The translations under genes and the position numbers were made by a program. The notes beneath the pieces were generated by a model. The model was not told the origin of the DNA, made no database searches, and worked only from the letters and a program-made list of their open reading frames with translations. Shown piece by piece: positions 7,471-14,280 of a stretch of DNA of 21,723 nt (its first letter is position 1; each line of letters opens with the position of its first letter). The DNA is from Nitrospirota bacterium. Its GTDB lineage: Bacteria > NPL-UPA2 > JAADIA01. The DNA lies in the NCBI GenBank assembly GCA_013151555.1, contig JAADIA010000028.1, positions 1-21,723 of the forward strand, written 5' to 3'.

Positions 7471-8667
7471 TTAGAGAGTACAAACTTTATTCCGGCCGGA
7501 CTGCTTAGCCTTGTAAAGAGCACAAGCTTTATCGATCAGATCCTCCCCTTCTTGAGCATCTTCAGGAAAGGTAGCCAGGCCAATACTAATAGTCACCTTG
7601 CCTACCTCATCATAAGCTTTGAACTGGTGTTCCTCTATCGAGAGGCGCAACCTCTCCGCTATCTGTAAAGCGCTCTCCTTATCCGTCTCGGCAAGAAGAA
7701 GGGAAAATTCTTCTCCTCCATAGCGACCGACCAGGTCTATTTCTCTTACCCCCTCCCCCAGGAGATGGGCAATATTTTTCAGAACAACATCGCCAACCAA
7801 ATGGCCGTATTTATCGTTACATTTTTTAAAATTGTCAATGTCGACCATGAGAAAAGAAAGAGGCAACTGATGATGGCGAGAGCGCTGGAGTTCTTCTTCA
7901 AACCGTTCCAGGAAATGTCTCCTTAAAAAGGTTCCCGTTAAACCATCAACGATAGACAGTTCCTGCACCTCCTGGTAAAGTCGGGACTTCTTCATCGCTA
8001 AAGCTAATTGAGCTGCCACTACGGAAAGACGGTCAAAATCATCCTCTTTTATATTCTCCATTGTCATAATGGCAAGCATTTTTTTCTCCATTATAAGGGG
8101 AACGGCAGCAAACGACTTCACAGTCTGGGAGAGAGACAACCTTCTGGCTTGGAGACTCTGGCTGGTATCAGCAATGAAAATAGCTCCCCTCTGCCCACTC
8201 ACAAGAAGGTCAACTAAGTTTTTCTGCAGAGAGAAACCCTCCTGGCCGGGCATTTCTCTCCGGGAAGCAATTTCTTTCCCGACTACTTCCAAAATACGCT
8301 TTATTTCCACCTTGCCCTCTTTCTCTTCCAAGAGAATCAATTCCGCTCTTTCGAAAGATAACATCTCCTTAAGTTTCTTGTTAAAGATTTGAAAGGTGCT
8401 TTCAAATTCCAGAGCCGCTCCCATCTCCCGGGTTATTTCATAAAGGTCCTGAATCTGGCTGACCTTCCTTCCTAAATTCTTATTTTCCTCCTGGAGTTTC
8501 TTGTTCTCGAGCAAGACCCGAATATTTCTTTTTTTCAAGCTTTCACAGGCAGCAATTACCGCCTGCCTCTTGCCTTGCAGGAACACGACCAAGTAACGGA
8601 GAGCCAGGACAGTAGCCAAAAGAGGAATTGCATAAAGTAAACCGAGTCGTAATGAGTTCAGGTACAT
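7471..8667 (-). CDS. membrane-anchored GAF-GGDEF diguanylate cyclase
   Basis: A likely diguanylate cyclase that makes cyclic di-GMP from two GTP. In order: a membrane helix (about residues 9-32), a coiled coil (about 37-80), a GAF-type sensor domain (about 88-235) and a GGDEF domain (about 240-398). The active-site loop is GGEEF. The inhibitory RxxD site is intact five residues before it (REIDLVGRYGGEEF), so product feedback is expected. The VDGLTG and MVDIDNFKKCNDKYGH motifs are present. I chose ATG 8667 over TTG 8673 because GGAAGG then sits 7 bases upstream, whereas it nearly touches the TTG. The gene overlaps the end of the upstream GGDEF gene by 10 bases, suggesting coupled translation. 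Confidence 0.9.
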   Translation of the reverse strand: MYLNSLRLGLLYAIPLLATVLALRYLVVFLQGKRQAVIAACESLKKRNIRVLLENKKLQEENKNLGRKVSQIQDLYEITREMGAALEFESTFQIFNKKLKEMLSFERAELILLEEKEGKVEIKRILEVVGKEIASRREMPGQEGFSLQKNLVDLLVSGQRGAIFIADTSQSLQARRLSLSQTVKSFAAVPLIMEKKMLAIMTMENIKEDDFDRLSVVAAQLALAMKKSRLYQEVQELSIVDGLTGTFLRRHFLERFEEELQRSRHHQLPLSFLMVDIDNFKKCNDKYGHLVGDVVLKNIAHLLGEGVREIDLVGRYGGEEFSLLLAETDKESALQIAERLRLSIEEHQFKAYDEVGKVTISIGLATFPEDAQEGEDLIDKACALYKAKQSGRNKVCTL

Positions 8668-10103
8668 ACGCAATCCTTCCCCCCGTCTTTGGCCCGGTAG
8701 AGAGCTTCATCGGCTTTTTTGATGAGATCGGTGCTCGTCCGGGCATCCTGAGGCAGAGTTGCTATCCCCAGGCTTACCGTTATTCTCGTCTTTACCCTTC
8801 TGAGAGTGATGGTATGTTTGCTCAGTCGCTTCCGAATCCTCTCTGCTAAGCAGTAAGCTTCTTCTTTATCGGTTCGGGGCAGAAGGATACAAAACTCCTC
8901 TCCCCCATATCTGGCAATCAGATTCCCCGGGGTCGTCTCCTCCATAAGAATCTTAGCTAAATGCCGGAGAACAATATCGCCGGCAATATGGCCGAACTTA
9001 TCGTTATAATTTTTAAAATGGTCTAAATCAAGCATCACCAGGGAGAGCGGATAATTTTGAGCCAGAGCCCTTTTCAGTTCTTCCTCTAAACGGTCCCGAA
9101 AATGTTTATGAACATAAAGCCCGGTCAAATTATCCCTGATGGCTAACTCTTTCGTTCTTTGATAGAGCTCTGCATTCTCCATGGCCAGGGAGGTAAGACT
9201 GGCTACAATATCCAGCAACCTCAAATCATCGGCAGCATACTCACCTGGCAAGGACGAATCCAGTCTTAAAATACCTCCAACCTCTCCCCCCCGGAGAAGA
9301 GGAGAACTAATCAGGGACCTCACCTTCCTCTCGCCCTTCCCCCCGGAGAAAGTACGGAACCTGAAATCTTTTTCCCCATCGATAACAATCAAGTTCTGCC
9401 TCCGTTTTAATACCCATTTGTCGAAAGCATCGCCGACTTTAGACTTAACCCTTTTCTGGGGCTCAAAATCACTTCCAAGGTGGGAGGTAGCTCGCAAGGA
9501 TAGCTTCCCGTTTTCTATGAGAAAGAGGAGGGCGGTTTCTCCCTTCCCGATAATGTAGAGAGCGCTATCAGTCACTAAATTCGAAATCTCATCTAAGCTT
9601 AAAGAGAAGGAAAGACTTTCAGTTATCTCTCTTAATATGGAGTACTTCAACATCCTTTTCCGCCAACCGCCCCTTTCAGCTTCGTTTTTAATCCGTTCCT
9701 CTTTGAGAACATTGTATTCAGCTTCCAGTTCTTCCATTTCGATCTCATTCTTCTGCTGAAAATCCCGCTCCCTTTTAAGGAAGACATAAGCGATGATGCC
9801 GGTTATAAAAAAAGAGGTAGGAGGAAGACGATAGAGACTCGAGCTGGCAATAACGGAAATAAGCTGACCGAAAAGAGCGGGGAAAAGAATAGCTACCACC
9901 CCTCCCCCAAGTCCAAAAGAGAGGAAAGCAAGAACGATTAAGGGATTGTAAAGAAGATGTAAAGTAAGGACAAGAGGGAGAAGGCTTGCTTTATATCCCA
10001 ATTGTAAGGAGGTGAAAAGAAGTGCATAAGTAAGGAGAAGAAAGGCAACTATAGTAAAGATAGCTGCCCTCGACCCGGATTTTTTCTCCTGGATCTCACT
10101 CAT
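8658..10103 (-). CDS. multi-pass membrane GAF-GGDEF diguanylate cyclase
   Basis: A 481-residue GGDEF protein. The N-terminal third is membrane-embedded (hydrophobic segments about 14-32, 37-60, 62-85 and 92-108). A coiled coil (about 110-145), a GAF-like domain (about 155-310) and a GGDEF domain (about 322-481) follow. The catalytic motif is GGEEF, with LDLDHFKNYNDKFGH ahead of it, so cyclase activity is expected. The residues five before GGEEF are TPGN, so the RxxD inhibitory site is missing, unlike in the downstream paralogue. ATG 10103 directly abuts the TGA of the ATPase gene, and its 3' end overlaps the second GGDEF gene. The membrane sensor's ligand is unknown; linkage suggests sugar-related input. 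Confidence 0.9.
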   Translation of the reverse strand: MSEIQEKKSGSRAAIFTIVAFLLLTYALLFTSLQLGYKASLLPLVLTLHLLYNPLIVLAFLSFGLGGGVVAILFPALFGQLISVIASSSLYRLPPTSFFITGIIAYVFLKRERDFQQKNEIEMEELEAEYNVLKEERIKNEAERGGWRKRMLKYSILREITESLSFSLSLDEISNLVTDSALYIIGKGETALLFLIENGKLSLRATSHLGSDFEPQKRVKSKVGDAFDKWVLKRRQNLIVIDGEKDFRFRTFSGGKGERKVRSLISSPLLRGGEVGGILRLDSSLPGEYAADDLRLLDIVASLTSLAMENAELYQRTKELAIRDNLTGLYVHKHFRDRLEEELKRALAQNYPLSLVMLDLDHFKNYNDKFGHIAGDIVLRHLAKILMEETTPGNLIARYGGEEFCILLPRTDKEEAYCLAERIRKRLSKHTITLRRVKTRITVSLGIATLPQDARTSTDLIKKADEALYRAKDGGKDCVCT

Positions 10104-11207
10104 TCAGATAATAACTTCCTCTGTCTCCTTATCGAAGAAGTGGGCTTTGCTCATATTTAAAACCAACTCCAAATCCTCATTAACCGAGGCCTGGCTATGA
10201 GCTTCCACTCGAGCGATGAAGGAATGGTTACCGGTAGTCAGATAAAGTAAATTTTCCGCTCCCATTGGTTCCACGACTTCCACCGTAGCCACGATGGTAT
10301 TCTCAGGAGCAGCTTCCCCTACAAAAAGCTTGTCATGAATATCTTCCGGTCTGATACCAAAGATTATTTTCTTCTTGAGGTAAGGAGTCAATTTAGGGAT
10401 CATATCCTCTATTACCTTGACTTCAGACCTCCCTTCATTGAAATAGAGACCTTCATCTTTCTTAATTAATCTGCCTTCCATAAAGTTCATGGGAGGAGTG
10501 CCAATAAAACCAGCGACAAACTTATTGGCGGGTTTCTCATAAAGGCTCAGGGGATCGGCTATCTGAAGGAGAAAACCATCTTTCATAACCACGATACGAT
10601 CTCCCATGGTCATAGCCTCCGTCTGATCGTGGGTAACATAGATCATGGTAGCTTGAAGCCTGGCATGAAGCTTACTGATCTCCGCCCGCATTTGCACTCG
10701 CATCTTAGCGTCCAGGTTACTCAAGGGTTCATCAAAAAGGAAAACTTTGGGTTTCCGCACAATGGCTCTGCCCACGGCTACCCTTTGTCTCTGTCCTCCG
10801 GATAGAGCCCTTGGCTTTCTGTCCAGAAGCTCATTTATTCCCAGGATTTCAGCAGCGTATCTGACTCGCCGGTCTATTTCCTCCCGGGGAAATTTTCTTA
10901 AGCGCAGCCCGAAGGCCATATTATTGTAAACATTCATATGGGGGTAGAGAGCATAGTTCTGGAAGACCATGGCAATGTCTCTATCCTTAGGAGGAATATC
11001 GTTAACCAAACGATCTCCGATATAAATTTCTCCTTCCGTTATCTCCTCCAATCCTGCCAACATCCTCAAGGTGGTAGACTTACCACATCCAGAGGGGCCA
11101 ACAAGAACCATAAACTCCTTATCCGCGATCTCAATGTTGGCATCGTTCACAGCCAGGATATCTCCAGAAAACACTTTCTTAACATTCTTTAAGACTACCT
11201 TGGACAT
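10104..11207 (-). CDS. sugar ABC transporter ATP-binding protein (MalK/MsmX/UgpC family)
   Basis: The ATPase subunit of a CUT1 sugar importer, 367 residues, the normal length. Walker A is [10 protein letters not shown] (about 38-47), the Q-loop lies in [12 protein letters not shown], the signature is [14 protein letters not shown], Walker B is [16 protein letters not shown], and the H-loop is VTHDQTEA. The C-terminal TOBE-type regulatory domain contains [10 protein letters not shown]. ATPases of this group can serve several transporters, but the two permeases at 5008-7344 are the obvious partners. ATG 11207 has AAAAAGGAG just upstream. It is the first gene of an operon with two GGDEF genes, whose start abuts its stop (TGA-ATG). 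A perfect palindrome lies about 70 bases upstream. Confidence 0.96.
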   Translation of the reverse strand: MSKVVLKNVKKVFSGDILAVNDANIEIADKEFMVLVGPSGCGKSTTLRMLAGLEEITEGEIYIGDRLVNDIPPKDRDIAMVFQNYALYPHMNVYNNMAFGLRLRKFPREEIDRRVRYAAEILGINELLDRKPRALSGGQRQRVAVGRAIVRKPKVFLFDEPLSNLDAKMRVQMRAEISKLHARLQATMIYVTHDQTEAMTMGDRIVVMKDGFLLQIADPLSLYEKPANKFVAGFIGTPPMNFMEGRLIKKDEGLYFNEGRSEVKVIEDMIPKLTPYLKKKIIFGIRPEDIHDKLFVGEAAPENTIVATVEVVEPMGAENLLYLTTGNHSFIARVEAHSQASVNEDLELVLNMSKAHFFDKETEEVII

Positions 11208-11277
11208 CTCCTTTTTCCTCCCTACTTTATCTTACGCTACTCGGACCTCAGAGATAAATAATTCCCTTAGACATTAC

Positions 11278-11296
11278 ATAACTGTTTAACAGTTAT
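11278..11296. promoter_or_regulatory. 19-base perfect palindrome upstream of the ATPase-GGDEF operon
   Basis: ATAACTGTTTAACAGTTAT has 9-bp arms about a single central base. A further AACTG half-site lies at about 11301-11305. On the minus strand it falls between a possible -35 (TTGTGC) and a weak -10 (TATGTA), the usual place for a repressor operator. The palindrome is certain. The promoter is weak and the regulator unknown. Confidence 0.55.
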
Positions 11297-11447
11297 GCAC
11301 AACTGCTAAATATCATTGAATGGTAAAGGGTAAAAGTAAAACTCCCCTGCAAGTAATTTCTTTTTACCCTATGCCGGCTGTTCATCCAGGCAATGCACAA
11401 CGATACCAGACAGGTTTATCTAACCACAAAAGTCCCATTTATGCAAG

Positions 11448-11475
11448 AAAAAAAGCATATAAGGGCAGGATGCTT
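11448..11475 (-). terminator. possible intrinsic terminator of the tRNA cluster
   Basis: On the minus strand AAGCAT (11475-11470) pairs with ATGCTT (11458-11453) around an 11-base loop and runs into a seven-T tract. A palindrome GCTTGCTGCAAGC overlaps its upstream side. The stem is short, so this is tentative. Confidence 0.4.
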
Positions 11476-11585
11476 GCAGCAAGCCTTGGAAGCAGACCTT
11501 TAAATATTTACCAACTCCACCTCAGGTTGGCAAGTGAAAAAAGATTTCTTGCTACTCCTGAACCTGGAAAAAATCCGGTCAGGAA

Positions 11586-11656
11586 AGCGGACGATGGGAA
11601 TCGAACCCACATGAGCAGCTTGGAAGGCTGCCGTTCTACCACTGAACTACGTCCGC
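11586..11656 (-). tRNA. tRNA-Gly (TCC)
   Basis: The minus strand folds as a complete cloverleaf: acceptor GCGGACG/CGTCCGC, D-arm with AGTGGT, anticodon stem GCAGC/GCTGC around loop CTTCCAA (anticodon TCC), and T-arm with TTCGATT. Discriminator base T at 11586 is usual for bacterial glycine tRNA. CCA is not encoded. Confidence 0.95.
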
Positions 11657-11715
11657 AAACCAGACAGAGGACAAAATACAAAAATCAGATTTTCGCTGTT
11701 CCCTGTCTTCTGCTA

Positions 11716-11798
11716 TGGGGAGAGGAGGATTCGAACCTCCGAAGCCAATCGGCGACAGATTTACAGTCTGTTCCCTTTGTCCCCTTGGGTATCTCCCC
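11716..11798 (-). tRNA. tRNA-Tyr (GTA)
   Basis: A class II tRNA on the minus strand. Acceptor GGGGAGA pairs with TCTCCCC, the anticodon loop contains GTA (GACTGTAAATC), a long variable arm (CGCCGATTGGCTTC) follows, and the T-arm is GGAGG-TTCGAAT-CCTCC. The discriminator is A and no CCA is encoded. The long variable arm with the GTA anticodon identifies tyrosine. Confidence 0.95.
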
Positions 11799-11837
11799 AG
11801 TTAACTCTTCAATGGTTAAAAGTAACCGCTAAAGCTC

Positions 11838-11873
11838 ATTGTAAATTGAAGATTGAAAATTTTAAATTGTAAA
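11838..11873. repeat. AAATTGAAGATTG word repeat, copy near tRNA-Tyr
   Basis: The 18-mer ATTGTAAATTGAAGATTG (11838-11855), followed by AAAATTTTAAA, also occurs at 20891-20908 upstream of recO. It lies in the spacer between tRNA-Tyr and tRNA-Thr. Confidence 0.7.
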
Positions 11874-11908
11874 ATCAAGAAGAGTTTCTCCAACAATTTC
11901 ATCCTTAG

Positions 11909-11980
11909 AGCTGGCGGAGGGAATCGAACCCCCAACAGCCTCATTACAAGTGAGGTACTCTACCATTGAGTCACGCCAGC
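11909..11980 (-). tRNA. tRNA-Thr (TGT)
   Basis: The cloverleaf on the minus strand has acceptor GCTGGCG/CGCCAGC, D-arm with AATGGT, anticodon stem CCTCA/TGAGG around loop CTTGTAA (anticodon TGT), and a T-arm with TTCGATT. It is first in a Thr-Tyr-Gly series, an order often found just ahead of tuf; no tuf follows here. Confidence 0.95.
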
Positions 11981-11987
11981 ATTATAC

Positions 11988-12091
11988 AAAAGATAGGATT
12001 AAGAATTAAGTATTAAGACGCTCACTTTGTTCGCTCTAAGAATTAAGCTTTTTACTTAATACTTAATACTTACGACTTAATTCTATCTTTT
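11988..12091. repeat. TAAG/TACTTAAT word-repeat element, copy 2
   Basis: The ends are 16-base inverted repeats with one mismatch: AAAAGATAGGATTAAG (11988-12003) against CTTAATTCTATCTTTT (12076-12091). The interior has GAATTAAGTATTAAG words, the core GCTCACTTTGTTCGCTCTAAGAATTAAG (about 12020-12047) and tandem ACTTAAT units, closely matching copies 1 and 3. The right end encodes the last Lys-Arg codons and the TAG stop of the NAD(P)HX repair gene. Confidence 0.8.
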
Positions 12092-13630
12092 TTGCTGTAA
12101 TTGCTTAATCGCCAGGGGCAACTTATCCAATAGATCAGTAGCAATCAGTCCTATTTCTCCCTGAGTCCCGGCAGCTATATCTCCTGCTAAGCCGTGGATA
12201 TAAACCCCGGCTTTAGCTGCTTCCAACTCCGTTAATCCCTGGCCGATGAAAGAGGCAATCATCCCCGTGAGTATATCTCCCATACCCCCACTAGCCATCC
12301 CCGGATTTCCTGTGGGGTTAACATAGACGTTTCCTTCCGGGTCGGAGATAACGGTTCTGGCTCCTTTCAAAACAATCACGATTCCCATCTGCAAAGCTGC
12401 TTGCCGGGCAACTCCAATCCGGTCGGACTGTACTTCCGCTACCGTCATCCCGAGCAGCCTTCCCATTTCCCCGGGATGAGGAGTAATAATAATAGAAGCG
12501 GGCGATTTTGTCAATAGAGAAATATCCCCGGCCAGTCCATTGAGTCCGTCAGCATCGATAACCATCGGTTTATTAATCTTGGTTATCAGTCTCTTTACCA
12601 ATTCTTGCGTCTCCGGGTGAATTGAAAGTCCCGGACCCACGGCCAGGGCATCCATCCTCTGAACCAACTCCAGGATATCTCCCTCCGCCTCAAGGCTTAA
12701 GCTACCCTCTCCCGTCTCCGGCAAAGGTTTAGTCATCACTTCGGTAAGTTTCGCTTCCAGCACAGGATTGAGGCTTCGGGCCACCCCCAGGGTAATTAAT
12801 CCTCCCCCCGACCGGAGAGCTCCCAAACCGGCTAAAGCAGCAGCTCCCGTAAATCCTGTCGAACCCGCAAGAACCAGAATATGTCCGTAATTTCCTTTGT
12901 GCGTCTCCCTTCTCCGATAAGGGAAGAGAGAAGAGATATCTTTCTCTTCCAGCAGATTTACTTTCAGACAATGATCATTAAGAACTTCAGGAGGAATCCC
13001 GATATCGGCAACTTTAAGTTCTCCCACATATTCAGCTCCCGGATAGGAAATCAGCCCCTGCTTGGGCAAACCCATAGTTACCGTCCTGGCTGCCTTTACG
13101 CAGATATCCAGAGGTTCTCCCTTCTCCCCACTCAATCCCGAGGGAATGTCCACAGAGATGATTGGTTTGCCGCTCTCATTCAGCAATTCAATTGTCGCTT
13201 TTAGGATACCCTGGACTTTTCCCCTGGCGCCGGTGCCCAGGAGAGCATCAATTATTAAATCGGCTTGAGAGAGACTATCCTTGAGTTTATCAAGGTCTTT
13301 CTCTTCTTTAATCTCCATTACCGGTTGAGTTAATCTCTGAAGATTGGTTTGAGCATCTCCTTTAACATCTTCCTTTTTTCCTAATAGATAAATGTCAATT
13401 TCCGCTTCTTCCTCAACTAAATACCGGGCGGCAACAAAACCGTCTCCCCCATTATTTCCCCGACCGGCGAAAATTGCTACCCGCTTCCCCAAAGGAAAGC
13501 GAAGCATCTCCCTGGCCGCTTCCGCTATCTGCCGACCGGCATTCTCCATTAATTGAAGAGAAGGAATCTGAAACTCCTCAATCGCCTTCCGGTCGATCTC
13601 TCTCATTTCTTCAGGAGTAACTAACTTCAT
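12083..13630 (-). CDS. nnr: bifunctional NAD(P)H-hydrate epimerase / ADP-dependent dehydratase
   Basis: A 515-residue two-domain enzyme that repairs hydrated NADH and NADPH. The N-terminal YjeF_N epimerase domain (about 1-215) has GRGNNGGDGFVAARYL and DALLGTGARGKVQG. The C-terminal ribokinase-like dehydratase domain (about 225-515) has HILVLAGSTGFTGAAAL, DADGLNGL, ITPHPGEMGRLL, VVLKGARTVI and the nucleotide-binding NPTGNPGMASGGMGDILTG. ATG 13630 starts the family-typical MKLVTPEEMREIDRKA. Frames beginning further upstream would translate the GGCACA repeat and are rejected. Its ribosome site, GGAGGTG, lies within a short hairpin. It follows acpS on the same strand. Confidence 0.96.
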   Translation of the reverse strand: MKLVTPEEMREIDRKAIEEFQIPSLQLMENAGRQIAEAAREMLRFPLGKRVAIFAGRGNNGGDGFVAARYLVEEEAEIDIYLLGKKEDVKGDAQTNLQRLTQPVMEIKEEKDLDKLKDSLSQADLIIDALLGTGARGKVQGILKATIELLNESGKPIISVDIPSGLSGEKGEPLDICVKAARTVTMGLPKQGLISYPGAEYVGELKVADIGIPPEVLNDHCLKVNLLEEKDISSLFPYRRRETHKGNYGHILVLAGSTGFTGAAALAGLGALRSGGGLITLGVARSLNPVLEAKLTEVMTKPLPETGEGSLSLEAEGDILELVQRMDALAVGPGLSIHPETQELVKRLITKINKPMVIDADGLNGLAGDISLLTKSPASIIITPHPGEMGRLLGMTVAEVQSDRIGVARQAALQMGIVIVLKGARTVISDPEGNVYVNPTGNPGMASGGMGDILTGMIASFIGQGLTELEAAKAGVYIHGLAGDIAAGTQGEIGLIATDLLDKLPLAIKQLQQKR

Positions 13631-13638
13631 TAAATTAT

Positions 13639-13653
13639 CGCACCTCCGGTGCG
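13639..13653 (-). promoter_or_regulatory. hairpin containing the nnr Shine-Dalgarno
   Basis: On the minus strand CGCACC-GGA-GGTGCG forms a perfect 6-bp stem with a 3-base loop. The GGAGGTG ribosome site for ATG 13630 lies in the loop and 3' arm, so folding would hide it from ribosomes. Confidence 0.5.
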
Positions 13654-13657
13654 GATA

Positions 13658-13768
13658 GGCACAGAGGCACACAGGCACATAGGCACAAAGGAAAAACAAA
13701 AGCCAATACTTGCAGTTGTTTTAGTTTTCTTAACTTAGTGCCTATGTGCCTTTGTGCCTCTGTGCCTG
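13658..13768. repeat. 30-bp inverted repeat of GGCACA words between acpS and nnr
   Basis: Arms at about 13658-13687 and 13739-13768 are built from AGGCACAGAGGCACA/CATAGGCAC words. They are inverse copies with about one mismatch in 30, around a spacer of about 51 bases. The nnr-acpS spacer could therefore form a very stable hairpin in RNA. A shorter relative (GAGGCACAGAGG) follows ruvA at about 944-955. Confidence 0.85.
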
Positions 13769-13770
13769 TA

Positions 13771-14148
13771 TTATATAGATTCATCGCTTATAACCACTGC
13801 CTGGGCAATAGCATAATTACGGTCGTGAGAAAGACTGAGGAAAACCTTCTTTGCCCCCTGCCTCCGCCCAACTGCCCGGGCATTTCCTCTCAAATTAACC
13901 TTGGGGTTTCCCAACAGACCATTAATTATCTCCACTTCCTTCCAATCCATTCTTTCTTCCAGGGCCTTCCGTACCGCTTCCTTGGCAGCAAAGCGAGCGG
14001 CAAAATGGAGGAAGCCCTGTTTCTTGTCCTTACAGTAACTTATTTCCTGCGGAGTATAAATGCGGGAGAGAAACCGTCCGTTCCATTTCTCTATGGCTTT
14101 TCTAATCCTCGCAACCTGAACCAAATCAACGCCCGTGCCAATTATCAA
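13771..14148 (-). CDS. acpS: holo-[acyl carrier protein] synthase AcpS
   Basis: AcpS moves 4'-phosphopantetheine from coenzyme A to the serine of acyl carrier protein. The 125 residues match the family size. The metal-binding N-terminal motif is GTGVDLVQVARI (Asp 8), the second motif is FAARFAAKEAVRKAL (about 48-62), and the C-terminal SLSHD is also typical. The start is TTG 14148, preceded by AGGAGGG at ideal spacing; the usual MIIGTGVDL opening begins there. It lies between pdxJ and nnr, an order found in several bacterial groups. Word-repeat element copy 3 separates it from pdxJ. Confidence 0.96.
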   Translation of the reverse strand: MIIGTGVDLVQVARIRKAIEKWNGRFLSRIYTPQEISYCKDKKQGFLHFAARFAAKEAVRKALEERMDWKEVEIINGLLGNPKVNLRGNARAVGRRQGAKKVFLSLSHDRNYAIAQAVVISDESI

Positions 14149-14164
14149 GAATTCCCTCCTTTAT

Positions 14165-14280
14165 GGTAAGTATTAAGGATTAAGTTATATAGTTATAAGT
14201 TATAAGTATTAAGTATTAAGTGAAAAACTTGATTCTTAGAGCGAAGGGAGTGAGCGGCTGAATCCTGAATCCTATCTTTT
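14165..14280. repeat. TAAG/TACTTAAT word-repeat element, copy 3 (inverted)
   Basis: Read on the minus strand it begins AAAAGATAGGATTCAGG, which includes the last Lys-Arg codons and TAG stop of pdxJ. It has the core GCTCACTCCCTTCGCTCTAAG (about 14259-14236) and ends in tandem ACTTAAT/ACTTATAACTTA words and CTTAATCCTTAATACTTACC. The order of parts matches copies 1 and 2 in reverse orientation. Confidence 0.8.

Larger units (their letters stand above)
11208..11585. other. 378-base gene-free region between ATPase gene and tRNA-Gly
   Basis: It holds the palindrome at 11278-11296, an inverted repeat GGGTAAAAG (11328-11336) / CTTTTTACCC (11360-11369), the possible tRNA terminator at 11448-11475, and an imperfect dyad near 11558-11584 (CCTGAACCTGG / CCGGTCAGG). 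No convincing protein-coding frame was found; the long frame across it runs through two tRNAs on the other strand. Confidence 0.6.

Noticed and set aside
8668-8673. TTG start for the downstream GGDEF gene
   Set aside because: The GGAAGG ribosome site almost touches this TTG, while ATG 8667 has proper spacing.
11320-11832. 170-codon plus-strand reading frame
   Set aside because: It runs through tRNA-Gly and tRNA-Tyr on the opposite strand and has no family resemblance or ribosome site.
11981-11986. TATAAT directly before tRNA-Thr as its promoter
   Set aside because: It abuts the mature 5' end, so initiation would fall inside the tRNA.
12000-12080. Tandem ACTTAAT words as a CRISPR array
   Set aside because: Units are 7-10 bases without unique spacers, and there are no cas genes.
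13631-13699. Longer N terminus for the NAD(P)HX repair enzyme
   Set aside because: The extra residues (CAYVPVCLCAYP) only translate the GGCACA repeat; ATG 13630 has the ribosome site and the family-typical start.
13738-14169. 143-codon plus-strand frame opposite acpS
   Set aside because: Antisense shadow of acpS; its N terminus is again the GGCACA repeat.
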